A stretch of DNA of 64,000 nt from Ahniella sp. (GCA_016712105.1 JADJRU010000005.1:62001-126000), one strand, 5' to 3'; positions 46,281 through 54,967 are shown, counted from the first letter of the stretch. The notes: generated by a model not told the origin, from the letters alone. Program-made: numbers and translations.

Positions 46281-46709
46281 ATGAACGACTCCATCATCCA
46301 GTCACACGCTGCACCCAAGCCGGTGGGCGCCTATCCGCATGCCCGACGGGTCGGCAACCTGCTGTTCCTGTCGGGCGTTGGCCCCAGGGAACCCGGCACC
46401 AACCAGATTCCCGGCAACGTCCATGGTCCCGACGGCACACTCGTCACCTACGACATCGCGAAACAGTGCCATCAGGTGTTCGCGAATGTCCGCGCCGTGC
46501 TGGAATCCAGCGGCGCACAGTGGACCGACCTGGTCGATGTCACGGTCTACCTGACCGACATGGCGCGCGATTTCCAGACGTACAACCGCATCTACGCGGA
46601 ATACTTCGGCGAAGCGCAGCCCTGCCGCACCACACTCGGCATCACCGCCTTGCCGACGCCGATCGCGATCGAACTGAAATGTATCGCCCACCTGCCGGAG
46701 TCCCGCTGA
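46281..46709 (+). CDS. RidA family protein, probable 2-aminomuconate deaminase
   Basis: A 142-residue member of the RidA/YjgF family (YPHARRVGNLLFLSGVGPREPGTNQI, DLVDVTVYLTDM and PCRTTLGITALP with the substrate-binding Arg). RidA hydrolyses enamines and imines; a subgroup is 2-aminomuconate deaminase (AmnD). The genomic setting, between the semialdehyde dehydrogenase and the 3-hydroxyanthranilate dioxygenase, argues for the deaminase role. I chose the ATG at 46281 rather than the GTG at 46275. It shares one base with the next gene (TGATG). Confidence 0.85.
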   Translation: MNDSIIQSHAAPKPVGAYPHARRVGNLLFLSGVGPREPGTNQIPGNVHGPDGTLVTYDIAKQCHQVFANVRAVLESSGAQWTDLVDVTVYLTDMARDFQTYNRIYAEYFGEAQPCRTTLGITALPTPIAIELKCIAHLPESR

Positions 46710-47224
46710 TGTTGCCCATGCCGATCAACCTGCACCAGTGGATCGAGGATCACCGCCACCTGCTCAAGCCGCCGGTCGGCAACAAGTGCATCGAGAACGG
46801 CGACTTCATCGTGATGATCGTCGGCGGCCCGAACCAGCGCACCGACTACCACCAGGAAGAAGGCCCGGAGTTCTTCTATCAACTCGAAGGCGAGATGGTG
46901 CTGCGCGTGCAGGAGAACGGCCAACCGCGCGACATTCCGATCCGGGCTGGCGAAGTGTTCTACCTCCCGCCCAACATCCCCCATTCGCCGCAGCGTATGC
47001 CCAATTCCGTCGGGCTGGTCATCGAACGCAAGCGCCTCCCGCATGAAGAGGATGCGCTGATGTGGTTCTGTGCCGCGTGTAACCACAAGCTCTATGAAGA
47101 GCGCTTCGCGCTGGTCAACGTCGAAACGCAGTTCCAGGCCATCTTCAACGCGTTCTACCAATCGACCGAGCGACGAACCTGCAAGGCCTGCGGCACGCTG
47201 CATCCGGCGCCCGCATGCGCTTAG
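46709..47224 (+). CDS. 3-hydroxyanthranilate 3,4-dioxygenase
   Basis: A 171-residue cupin dioxygenase that opens 3-hydroxyanthranilate to 2-amino-3-carboxymuconate semialdehyde. The iron ligands are visible (YHQEEGPEFFYQLEGEM with His and Glu, and PHSPQRMP with His), as are the conserved arginine-rich substrate site and the C-terminal rubredoxin-like zinc/iron site (CAACNHKLYEERF ... CKACGTLHP) of bacterial enzymes. Together with the upstream deaminase and dehydrogenase it forms the lower kynurenine route. The decarboxylase (ACMSD) expected between the steps is not in this window. Confidence 0.93.
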   Translation: MLPMPINLHQWIEDHRHLLKPPVGNKCIENGDFIVMIVGGPNQRTDYHQEEGPEFFYQLEGEMVLRVQENGQPRDIPIRAGEVFYLPPNIPHSPQRMPNSVGLVIERKRLPHEEDALMWFCAACNHKLYEERFALVNVETQFQAIFNAFYQSTERRTCKACGTLHPAPACA

Positions 47225-47357
47225 TCTCGCGCTGAGCGCAGCGAAGCCCAGCTTGCGCTCGGTGTGGGCATGTCCAGCGATGCGTGCTCGCGGCGTTAAC
47301 AGGCACCCATTGCTTCCGCCACACGGCAGATGACCGTGTACGGGGCAAACTCGGGCC

Positions 47358-48392
47358 ATGCCCATGCGACTGACTTTGCTGCTGATGATGTTCTGTGCGA
47401 CCACGCCAGTGCTGGCGTCCGAGCCAACCGGCGAACGCAAGGGCGAAGTGTTGTCGGAATACTCCCCGCTCGCCGAACAACACGAGTTCATCCGCCGCGC
47501 GATGTTGCCGACCACGGCCGATCGGATGCTGCGCTTCGAGGCCGAAGGGGGCACGACGATCAAACCGCACGTGCTGGATCTGACGCGCGAGAAGATCGAC
47601 GTCTACATTCCTGCGAAACAACCCAAGGATGGTTATGGCGTGCTGGTGTTTGTACCGCCCTCGCCGTCCTGGCCGGTGCCCGCCGACTACCGACGGGTGC
47701 TCGACGCCCGCGGTTTGATCTGGGTGGCTGCGCGCGAGTCGGGCAATAACCAGAGTGCCTATGACCGCCGGATGCCCCTGGCGCTGCACGCGCTGGAGTG
47801 GGTGAAGCAGCGATATCCCGTGGATCCCTCACGGCTTTATATCTCGGGGTTTTCCGGAGGCGGGCGTGTGGCCCAACGGTTGGCGCTGGCTTATGCGGAT
47901 GTGTTTTCCGGGGCATTGCTGATCGCTGGCAACGATCCGTTCGACGAAAACGGCACGGTGGTGCCGCCACGCGACATCTTCCGGAAGTTCCAGTCAACCA
48001 TGCGGATTGTTCATGCGACCGGTATCCACGACTTGCCGAATCGCCGGCACGAAGAGCGCACACGCGCGTCGATGGCGTCGTTCTGTGTTGCCCACTTGTT
48101 CCGGCACATCCAGCAGCGTACCGAACACTGGATCCCGAACCGGCGCGGCTTTGCCCGCGCGCTCGAAGACCTGGAAACACCCCGTGATCCACCCGCCAGC
48201 CAGGCCGCATGTCTTGCCGCACTGGATGCCGAGGTATCCCTGAAACTTCAGGCAGTCCGTGATGCACTGGCGTCTGAGCGTCTCGACGAAGCCGGAGAAC
48301 TGCTAGCCAAGATCGATCAGCGATACGGCGGGCTGGCGGCGCCGGAGTCCATCGAACTGGCACAAGCACTGGCCAAGGCCCGGAGCCAGTAA
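47358..48392 (+). CDS. Secreted alpha/beta-hydrolase (esterase/PHB-depolymerase-like)
   Basis: A 344-residue protein with a signal peptide (MPMRLTLLLMMFCATTPVLA) and an alpha/beta-hydrolase core: the PSRLYISGFSGGGRVAQ nucleophile elbow (GxSxG), strand GVLVFVPPSP, and IRIVHATGIHDL-type segment. It resembles the esterase/LpqC (polyhydroxybutyrate depolymerase-like) group. A helical C-terminal extension of about 70 residues (about 270-344) has no clear match. The substrate is not determined. It is 133 bp after the dioxygenase gene, and a link to tryptophan breakdown is not supported. Confidence 0.75.
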   Translation: MPMRLTLLLMMFCATTPVLASEPTGERKGEVLSEYSPLAEQHEFIRRAMLPTTADRMLRFEAEGGTTIKPHVLDLTREKIDVYIPAKQPKDGYGVLVFVPPSPSWPVPADYRRVLDARGLIWVAARESGNNQSAYDRRMPLALHALEWVKQRYPVDPSRLYISGFSGGGRVAQRLALAYADVFSGALLIAGNDPFDENGTVVPPRDIFRKFQSTMRIVHATGIHDLPNRRHEERTRASMASFCVAHLFRHIQQRTEHWIPNRRGFARALEDLETPRDPPASQAACLAALDAEVSLKLQAVRDALASERLDEAGELLAKIDQRYGGLAAPESIELAQALAKARSQ

Positions 48393-48396
48393 CAAC

Positions 48397-48460
48397 CCTT
48401 CTCCCGCAAGCGGGAGAAGGTGGCCGAAGGCCGGATGAGGGAAAGTTTGGCGCGAAGCTC
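48397..48460. repeat. Copy of the dispersed CTTCTCCC palindromic element
   Basis: CCTTCTCCCGCAAGCGGGAGAAGG hairpin followed by TGGCCGAAGGCCGGATGAGGG and TTTGGCGCGAAGC. It is the same element (opposite orientation) as at 32000-32290. It sits between convergent genes, where the hairpin could also act as a weak terminator. Confidence 0.8.
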
Positions 48461-48472
48461 CGATCGGAGAGT

Positions 48473-48976
48473 TCAGATCAGCCAGGCCAGCGCAAACATC
48501 CCGAGCATCGTGAACGTCAGCGCGATCTTCGCCAGCCCGCCAGCAAGCAGGCCCAGCGCTGCACCCACACCGGCTTTCAAGGACTTGCCGACATTCTGCG
48601 TCGCGGCCACTTCGGCCAGCACCGCACCGATGAACGGACCCAGCAACAGCCCGGGCAATCCGAAGAACAAGCCGATGAGGGCGCCGAGTGCGGCACCGAC
48701 AAACGCCCAACGGCTCGCGCCGGCCAAACGTGTGCCGAATGCGCTGGCCGCAAAATCGATCAGCATCGCCATACCGACCAGCACGCCCAACACCAGCATC
48801 GTCCAGCCACTCACGCGCTCGAAGCCGTTGGACCACGCTGCAATCAGCAGCCCGGCGTAGACCAGCGCAATGCCGGGCAGCACCGGCAACACGGTGCCGA
48901 GGATACCGATCAGGACACAAATGCCCGCCAGCACATACCATCCGTTGATGAGAAACCACTGCCAGAGCGCTTCCAT
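48473..48976 (-). CDS. DUF456 membrane protein
   Basis: A 167-residue integral membrane protein with five or more hydrophobic segments and the glycine-rich GALIGLFFGLPGLLLGPFIGA motif of DUF456, which is weakly related to glycine-zipper membrane proteins. The function is unknown. Its start codon overlaps the start codon of the divergent GFA-family gene by two bases, so the two must share or overlap promoter sequences lying in each other's coding regions. Confidence 0.85.
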   Translation of the reverse strand: MEALWQWFLINGWYVLAGICVLIGILGTVLPVLPGIALVYAGLLIAAWSNGFERVSGWTMLVLGVLVGMAMLIDFAASAFGTRLAGASRWAFVGAALGALIGLFFGLPGLLLGPFIGAVLAEVAATQNVGKSLKAGVGAALGLLAGGLAKIALTFTMLGMFALAWLI

Positions 48977-49403
48977 GTCCAGTCTTGATCCTCTTCGCGA
49001 GTCCGCTTCAACGGTCCCAAATGGGGACGAACCCGTCTGGCATCAAGGTGGTTGCCACTGCGGCGCGGTGACGTTCGAGGTGCTGGCGCCCAAGGCTCTG
49101 GACGTCCTCGACTGCAATTGCTCGATCTGCAAGACGAGCGGGTTGTGGCACCTGATCGTGCCCAAGAGCCATTTCCGGCTGCTCAGCGGCGAAGGTGAAC
49201 TCACGGAATACCGCTTCGGCACAGGCACGGCGCGGCACTTGTTCTGCCGGACTTGCGGCGTCAAGTCGTTCTATGTGCCCCGTTCGCACCCGGACGGCAT
49301 CGACGTGAACGCCCGCTGCCTGGCCACGACCCGCATCAAAGCGCTTCGCATCCGGCCCTATGACGGGCAGAATTGGGAACAAGCCCGAGCGGGCATCGAC
49401 TGA
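48975..49403 (+). CDS. GFA/CENP-V family zinc protein
   Basis: A 142-residue protein of the glutathione-dependent formaldehyde-activating (GFA) family. Zinc-binding cysteines are seen in GGCHCGAV, LDCNCSICKTSG and FCRTCGV. These proteins carry two zinc sites; a few condense formaldehyde with glutathione, while most are uncharacterised. The ATG at 48975 lies on the divergent DUF456 start. An SDR gene follows within 10 bp. Confidence 0.88.
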   Translation: MSSLDPLRESASTVPNGDEPVWHQGGCHCGAVTFEVLAPKALDVLDCNCSICKTSGLWHLIVPKSHFRLLSGEGELTEYRFGTGTARHLFCRTCGVKSFYVPRSHPDGIDVNARCLATTRIKALRIRPYDGQNWEQARAGID

Positions 49404-49412
49404 GGGACAACC

Positions 49413-50231
49413 ATGGCAAGTTTGATGGGTCGAACCCTGTTCATCACCGGCGCGTCGCGCGGAATCGGCCTGGCCATTGCACTCCGTGCCGCCCGCGAAG
49501 GCGCGAACGTGGTCATCGCTGCAAAATCCGACGTCCCGAATCCAAAGTTGCCCGGCACGATCGGCGAGGCAGCCCGCGCCGTTGAAGCGGCCGGGGGTCA
49601 AGCCCTGGCGATCCGCTGCGACATCCGCGAGGAAGAGTCGGTGGCGCAGGCCGTCGCTTCCGCGGTCGATCGTTTTGGTGGCATCGACATGCTGGTCAAC
49701 AACGCCAGCGCAATCTGGCTGCGCGGCACGCTCGATACGCCGATGAAACGTTTCGACCTGATGATGGGCGTCAATGTGCGCGGCACCTTCCTGTGTGCCC
49801 AGCAGTGCCTGCCGCACTTGCTCAAGTCGGAGCAACCCCACATCCTGACTTTGGCGCCGCCCCCGAACCTCAATCCGCGCTGGTTCGCACCGCATACGGC
49901 CTACACGATTGCGAAATATGGCATGAGCCTGACCGTGCTCGGCATGGCCGAAGAATTTCGGGCGCAGGGCGTCAACGTCAACGCCTTGTGGCCGCGCACC
50001 GTCATCCAGACCGCCGCGCTCAACATGATTCCGGGGATCGATCTGTCCGGCTGCCGCACGCCCGACATCGTTGCCGATGCAGCGATCGCCGTGCTCGGAA
50101 AGCCCAAAGGCAGCCAGACGGGTCAGTTCCTGATCGACGAAGATGTCCTGCGTGCACACGGTGTCACCGAGTTCGGTGATTACGCCGTCGATCCGTCCGC
50201 TCCGCTGACGCCCGACCTGTTCCTGGATTGA
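49413..50231 (+). CDS. Short-chain dehydrogenase (HSDL2-like)
   Basis: A 272-residue SDR oxidoreductase. The N-terminal TGASRGIGLAIAL cofactor motif, NNASAIW, and the YTIAKYGMSL catalytic Tyr-x3-Lys are present. A serine is replaced in the usual SSS region by LTLAPPPNL, which is the pattern of hydroxysteroid dehydrogenase-like 2 (HSDL2) proteins. The length is typical of the dehydrogenase part without the SCP2 domain. It may act in fatty-acyl or sterol metabolism, but the substrate is unknown. A 4-bp gap separates it from the AAA ATPase gene. Confidence 0.87.
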   Translation: MASLMGRTLFITGASRGIGLAIALRAAREGANVVIAAKSDVPNPKLPGTIGEAARAVEAAGGQALAIRCDIREEESVAQAVASAVDRFGGIDMLVNNASAIWLRGTLDTPMKRFDLMMGVNVRGTFLCAQQCLPHLLKSEQPHILTLAPPPNLNPRWFAPHTAYTIAKYGMSLTVLGMAEEFRAQGVNVNALWPRTVIQTAALNMIPGIDLSGCRTPDIVADAAIAVLGKPKGSQTGQFLIDEDVLRAHGVTEFGDYAVDPSAPLTPDLFLD

Positions 50232-50235
50232 CCCG

Positions 50236-51714
50236 ATGACTGAAGTTCTGAATCTTGCGAGCCTGGTTCGTGCCGGCCAGCCCATCATCGCCATCGAAAC
50301 GAACGAGGAGATGCGGGTCGTCGAGACGTTCCGGCATGTGGTCGCGCAAGTGTTTCGGCCCTTGTTTCGCTGGTCATTGACCGATGGTCTGACCCGGCTC
50401 GACATGGATGTCGACGACGCGCTGACGCCGCCGGAAGCCACTGCCGCCCTGCAGTTTGCGAAATCGCAAACCCAACGCGGCATTTTCCTGCTGTGCGACT
50501 TCACGCCCTACCTCCGGTATCCGTTCACGCTGCGCATGTTGCGCGAACTGGCCGAACGGCAAGGCTGCAAGGATCATGTGCTGGTGCTGATCGGCGTCAA
50601 CCTCGAGATCCCCAAGGAAATCGAGCCGTACACCACCCGCTTCCAGCTGACGCTTCCGGACGAATCGGCGATCGGCAAAATGCTTCGCGACGAGGCCTTC
50701 CTGTATTCGCGTGAACATGGTGGCCGCCGGGTCGACATCGACCCCGAGGCCTTCAAGCTGATCGTGCGCAACCTGATGGGTCTGAAACTGGCCGACGCCC
50801 GCACGATCGGCCGGCAACTCATTTTTCGGGATGGCGCCATCGGCAAGAGCGACCTGCCGGAATTGGCGAAGCTGAAGTTCGAGTTGTTGAACCGCGATGG
50901 TCTGCTGCATTTTGAATTCGACACGGCGGCATTCGCCGACGTCGCAGGGCTGACCCGCATGAAACGTTGGGTCGAACTGCGTCGGGCGGTGTTTACGGGC
51001 GACATCAAGTCGCCGGGTCTGGATCCGCCGAAGGGCATGTTGCTGCTCGGTGTCCAGGGTTGCGGCAAATCGTTGGCTGCAAAAGCGGTGGCCGGCAGTT
51101 TTGGCGTGCCACTTGTGCGGCTGGATTTTGGCGCGCTCTACAACAAGTACCACGGCGAGACGGAACGTAATCTGCGGCAATCACTGGCCAACGCGGAAGC
51201 GCTGTCGCCGTGTGTGCTCTGGTGCGACGAGATCGAGAAGGGCCTGGCCACTTCCGACAGCGACGACGGCGTTTCCAAGCGCGTGCTCGGCAGTTTGCTG
51301 ACGTGGATGGCCGAGCGTAAAAAGCCGGTGTTTGTCGTGGCCACGGCGAACGACGTGTCACGACTGCCGCCCGAACTGCTGCGCAAGGGTCGCTTCGATG
51401 AGATCTTCTTTATCGACTTGCCCGCCGAAGCGGCGCGCGACGAGATTTTCCGCATCCATTTCGAGAAGCGCGACCTGGATTGGCAGGGCTTCGAACTCAC
51501 CGCGCTGATCGACGCCAGCAAAGGTTTCTCCGGCGCCGAGATCGAACAGGCCATCGTCGCATCGTTGTATGCCGCGCACGCTGAGGGACGGATGTTGTCG
51601 CAGACGCATGTGTTGAACGAACTGGCGAACACCAAGCCGCTGTCGGTGCTGATGTCGGAGAAAGTCGAGGGCCTGCGTGAATGGGCGCAGACGCGAACGG
51701 TTCCGGCGGACTGA
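50236..51714 (+). CDS. Ycf46-type AAA ATPase
   Basis: A 492-residue AAA ATPase resembling chloroplast/cyanobacterial Ycf46. The N-terminal half (about residues 1-230) is a degenerate or inactive AAA-like part. The C-terminal module has Walker A GVQGCGKS (272-279), Walker B WCDEIEK (Asp 331, Glu 332), sensor-1 ATAND and an arginine finger candidate in LRKGRFDEIFF. Ycf46 in cyanobacteria has been linked to inorganic-carbon responses; its job here is unknown. It overlaps the start of the patatin gene by one base (TGATG). Confidence 0.88.
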   Translation: MTEVLNLASLVRAGQPIIAIETNEEMRVVETFRHVVAQVFRPLFRWSLTDGLTRLDMDVDDALTPPEATAALQFAKSQTQRGIFLLCDFTPYLRYPFTLRMLRELAERQGCKDHVLVLIGVNLEIPKEIEPYTTRFQLTLPDESAIGKMLRDEAFLYSREHGGRRVDIDPEAFKLIVRNLMGLKLADARTIGRQLIFRDGAIGKSDLPELAKLKFELLNRDGLLHFEFDTAAFADVAGLTRMKRWVELRRAVFTGDIKSPGLDPPKGMLLLGVQGCGKSLAAKAVAGSFGVPLVRLDFGALYNKYHGETERNLRQSLANAEALSPCVLWCDEIEKGLATSDSDDGVSKRVLGSLLTWMAERKKPVFVVATANDVSRLPPELLRKGRFDEIFFIDLPAEAARDEIFRIHFEKRDLDWQGFELTALIDASKGFSGAEIEQAIVASLYAAHAEGRMLSQTHVLNELANTKPLSVLMSEKVEGLREWAQTRTVPAD

Positions 51715-53477
51715 TGGACTCGCAAACTCCAGAATTTGCTCGCGCCCGCAAGCTGCTGGATGGGCTGCCCTGGTTTCAGGGTTTGCCAGACGAGGCCCGT
51801 GACCTGCTTGCCGAGGGCTGCAGTTGGATGTCGCTGCCCGGCGGGCAAGTGCTGTTCTACGAAGGGGAGACCGCAGATGCGGTGTACCTGATTGCGCAAG
51901 GATCACTCGGTGCGTTCCGGCGCCGGGATGGCGAGATTCAGAGTATCGGCGAAATGTTTGCCGGCGAGAGTGTCGGCGAACTGGGGGTGCTCACCGCCCG
52001 ACCGCGTGTCGCGACGGTCCGGGCGCTGCGCGACTCGTTGCTGCTGCGACTCCCGGGCAGCCATCTCGACATGCTGGCCGAGCGTTTTCCGCAAGCCTTG
52101 CTGGGCTTGGCACGGCTGGCGCTCAAACGTTCCAGTGAAGGCGGCGCGCGCCGTTATGACACCGCACCGCGGACGATCGCACTGCTGCCCCAGTGTGCCG
52201 GCGTGCCGCTGCGTGACTTCGCGTCGGAACTCTTGATGCGCCTCGCAAAGTTCGGCCGGGTGCGCCTGCTGACCAGCAGTGATGCCGACCGTCCGCCCGA
52301 CTGGTTCGAGGAACAGGAACGCGAGGCACGTTTTGTGTTGTATCTGGCCGACCAGGAAAGTGGACCTTGGCGGGAGCGATGCCGCCGACAGGCCGACGCT
52401 TGGCTGCTGCTCGCCCGCGCCGACGAAACTCCCGCGGCATTTTCCGAAGTCCTGCAGCCCGTACCGCATCCGGATGCACCACGTCCGGAACATTTGGTTC
52501 TGTTGCACAGCGCCAAACCGCGTCTGGGTGCTGGCAAGCGCTGGCTGAAGTCCCGTCCGCACGCACGACTGCACCATGTCCGCGGTGAGCCCGACGTCGG
52601 CCGGATTGGCCGCTTGCTGTGCCACCAGGGCCTGGGGCTGGTGCTGTCCGGCGGTGGTGCGCGTGGGTTTGCGCACCTCGGCGTGATCAAGGCGCTTCGC
52701 GAAGCGGAGTTCGAAATTGATGCCGTCGGCGGAACGTCGATGGGTGCCGTGATCGGTGCTGGCCTGGCTGCAGACTGGTCGACCGAAGAAATGATCGAAG
52801 TCTTCCGGCAAGCGTTCTACGACACCAATCCATTGTCCGACTGGACCTTGCCCGTGATCAGCCTGGTATCCGGGCGCAAACAATCCCGGCTGTTGCAGGA
52901 CACATTCGGCTCGCGCGACATCGAGGACCTGGTGTTGCCGTACTTCTGTGTCAGCGCGAACCTCACCACGGGCGCGGCCGCAGTCCATCGGACCGGTCCC
53001 CTGTGGTATTGGCTCCGAGCGTCCACGGCGATCCCGGGTATCGTGCCGCCACTGATGCATCATGGCGAAGTCTTCGTCGACGGTGGCGTGATCAACAATC
53101 TGCCTGTGGACGTGATGCGGGAAATGCATCGCGGCGAAATCATTGCCGTGGATATCGGCAGCGACTATCGACTTAAATCGAAGTTCGACGAATCCGAGTT
53201 GCCGCCCATCTGGCAACTCGCAGCAGAGTGGTTTGGTCCGTCGCATCGACCGAGTTTGCGGCAAGTACTGCTTCGTGCCGGCATGGTGAACTCCGGGACT
53301 GCGGCGCTGCAGGCTCGCGAGATCTCGTCCCTGTTGTTGACCCCACCACTCGATGACATCGATCTCACCGAATGGAAGAGTTACTTCCGCGCAATCGATC
53401 GGGGGTATCAGTACACCCTGCGAATGATCGGCGGCGAAAAGGATGTGCTGTCTCAGGAACCACCAACACTCTGGTGA
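51714..53477 (+). CDS. cNMP-binding patatin-like phospholipase (NTE-like)
   Basis: A 587-residue protein. The N-terminal cyclic-nucleotide-binding fold (about residues 15-130; VLFYEGETADAVYLIAQGSL, FAGESVGELGVLTARPRVATVRA) may sense cAMP or a related ligand. After a linker comes the patatin domain (about 303-480), with GLVLSGGGARGFAHLGV oxyanion loop, nucleophile Ser 342 in GTSMG and Asp 456 in DGGVINN forming the Ser-Asp dyad. It would hydrolyse lysophospholipids or other membrane lipids. The ATG at 51714 sits on the AAA gene's stop, so an upstream frame overlapping it was not used. Architecture matches NTE/RssA-type proteins. Confidence 0.9.
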   Translation: MDSQTPEFARARKLLDGLPWFQGLPDEARDLLAEGCSWMSLPGGQVLFYEGETADAVYLIAQGSLGAFRRRDGEIQSIGEMFAGESVGELGVLTARPRVATVRALRDSLLLRLPGSHLDMLAERFPQALLGLARLALKRSSEGGARRYDTAPRTIALLPQCAGVPLRDFASELLMRLAKFGRVRLLTSSDADRPPDWFEEQEREARFVLYLADQESGPWRERCRRQADAWLLLARADETPAAFSEVLQPVPHPDAPRPEHLVLLHSAKPRLGAGKRWLKSRPHARLHHVRGEPDVGRIGRLLCHQGLGLVLSGGGARGFAHLGVIKALREAEFEIDAVGGTSMGAVIGAGLAADWSTEEMIEVFRQAFYDTNPLSDWTLPVISLVSGRKQSRLLQDTFGSRDIEDLVLPYFCVSANLTTGAAAVHRTGPLWYWLRASTAIPGIVPPLMHHGEVFVDGGVINNLPVDVMREMHRGEIIAVDIGSDYRLKSKFDESELPPIWQLAAEWFGPSHRPSLRQVLLRAGMVNSGTAALQAREISSLLLTPPLDDIDLTEWKSYFRAIDRGYQYTLRMIGGEKDVLSQEPPTLW

Positions 53478-53528
53478 TCTGCTTTCGAACGAAGGCACAG
53501 GGTAAGGGTCGGAAGAAGGGCCCCTGGG

Positions 53529-53846
53529 TCAGCACCACTGCTGCTCACAAGGTATTCCGTCATGGTCACCATCCATCCTTGTCCCCGGACACTGGTTCAG
53601 GAACCAGGTTGCTTCGGCGCAAGACTTCATCTGGGAGCAGTGGATTCGACCATCACACTTGAACTGGCTTGCGGGCGCTGGGGCTGGCGCGGACCTGGGC
53701 CTTGGGTCGGAAGCCAGCTTTCGTTGGGACACTTGAGCCGGAACGTGATCCAACTGACTCTGCGCGAGACGGCTCCGCGCGTCGAATATCTTGTATCCGA
53801 ACCAGACAAGGACACCCATCATCAAGAATCGGAGCAGTGTTTTCAT
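53529..53846 (-). CDS. Excalibur calcium-binding domain protein
   Basis: A 105-residue protein. A membrane-anchor or signal-like N-terminus (MKTLLRFLMMGVLVWFGYKI) and an Arg/Ser/Pro-rich spacer precede an excalibur domain (FKCDGRIHCSQMKSCAEATW ... DGDHDGIPCE), whose DxDxDGxxCE loop binds calcium in the family. It is the kind of protein often fused to or found near nucleases. I chose the ATG at 53846 since it starts the hydrophobic helix. Function is unknown. Confidence 0.82.
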   Translation of the reverse strand: MKTLLRFLMMGVLVWFGYKIFDARSRLAQSQLDHVPAQVSQRKLASDPRPRSAPAPAPASQFKCDGRIHCSQMKSCAEATWFLNQCPGTRMDGDHDGIPCEQQWC

Positions 53847-54043
53847 CGGGCGCCCAAGACGATTGACTCGTTCGCATAGCGTAGCGCCCTTTTCCTGCGC
53901 CGCGAAAGGAGCGGCGGGTTCAGCCGAGAATGCGTCGTTGTCTAAACCGTGCAAGCCTTTCCCGATATTCGGGGAGGAATGGGAGAGGTTCAGGCAAACA
54001 CTTCGCTCGATCTTCGCAATCATGGCGGGATTGAACCCAGAAC

Positions 54044-54068
54044 AAAGCCCGGCAGGATGCCGGGCTTT
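54044..54068. terminator. Intrinsic terminator-like hairpin after the secreted protein gene
   Basis: AAAGCCCGGCA / TGCCGGGCTTT is a perfect 11-bp stem with a 3-nt loop, flanked by short A and T runs. It lies 52 bp beyond the stop of the minus-strand gene ending at 54121. Confidence 0.7.
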
Positions 54069-54120
54069 GGCTCGTCAGCTTGACGTCTGGCCTCCCCCGC
54101 AGAAGACCGGGAGTCGACGA

Positions 54121-54621
54121 TTACAGCCGGAACAGGCGCAGCGCATTCACGATCACGGCCTTGATCGGGCGAGGCAACGCGGCGGCATCGACACTCTGAC
54201 CATTGACCAGAACGCTTCCGGAGATCGTGACCCCTTCTTCGGCGCGCTCGATCGTGAGATCGGTGAACGCGATCGTGGTGGTGCGCGACTGCGGGTTGCC
54301 ACTTCCGTTCCCGTTTCCGGTCGCTGCCGTCGTGAGGGTCAGGTTGCCGTCGTAACTCACGGCGACCATGTCGCCATCACGGAAGGCTTCGCGCGTGACC
54401 GTGCCATCGAGCACGTTCGTCGCTTCATTGCGCGGATGGAAATTGGTGTAGCGACCTTCGGCAAGGCGACTTCCGTCTTCTTCACCGATCACACCGGCGG
54501 CGGTCATTCGGAACTGGCCGTTGAGTTCATCACGGACGGTGGTATCGCGCGTGTATTCAAAACCGGCTTGAGCCGTTGACGCGACGATCAAGAGAGCACT
54601 GGCGAGAATAGTCTTGAGCAT
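54121..54621 (-). CDS. Secreted protein of unknown function
   Basis: A 166-residue exported protein that I do not recognise. The signal peptide is MLKTILASALLIVASTAQAG. The mature part reads like a small beta-rich domain (FEYTRDTTVRDELNGQFRMT, GTVTREAFRDGDMVAV, SRTTTIAFTDLTIERAEEGV) with a glycine/asparagine-rich turn. No cysteine or lipobox is present. The ATG at 54621 was chosen at the signal peptide; the longer upstream frame is implausible. A terminator hairpin follows. Confidence 0.65.
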   Translation of the reverse strand: MLKTILASALLIVASTAQAGFEYTRDTTVRDELNGQFRMTAAGVIGEEDGSRLAEGRYTNFHPRNEATNVLDGTVTREAFRDGDMVAVSYDGNLTLTTAATGNGNGSGNPQSRTTTIAFTDLTIERAEEGVTISGSVLVNGQSVDAAALPRPIKAVIVNALRLFRL

Positions 54622-54967
54622 GTTGGTTTCTCCGATTCGGTTTCTGTGGGGGATTGGATGGGCCGCTATCGGCATCATCCGGGGCCGATTGCCCGGCCTT
54701 GAGCGAAACAACGAAGCCATCCGGAATCGGTTGACATGCGTGCGCAGCATCGGGAATTCGGTTTGCAACGATCCATGGCATTCGTCTCGGCACGCGGAAA
54801 CCCGCATAATGACGCGGGTTTTTCGGAGACACTCAGATGCTTGGACAGTGGTCATGGGCGGCTTTTGCGTTGACGTTCGCGTGCGCGAAAAAGACTCACT
54901 CGCTACCGGGGAAAACACTCAGCGCCTTGGCGGTTGAGTGCTTCGCCGTCAACACGGAACACTGACC
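54622..54967. other. Divergent intergenic region with terminator and small ORF
   Basis: No recognised gene. At 54798-54823 the stem AAACCCGC / GCGGGTTT with an 8-nt loop and a T-run is a plus-strand intrinsic terminator. No annotated plus-strand gene precedes it, which suggests a short transcript or attenuator starting between about 54640 and 54790. A 42-codon ORF at 54837-54965 (MLGQWSWAAFALTFACAKKT...) behind GGAGA ends 2 bp before the next gene; it may be a leader peptide or spurious. Confidence 0.4.
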
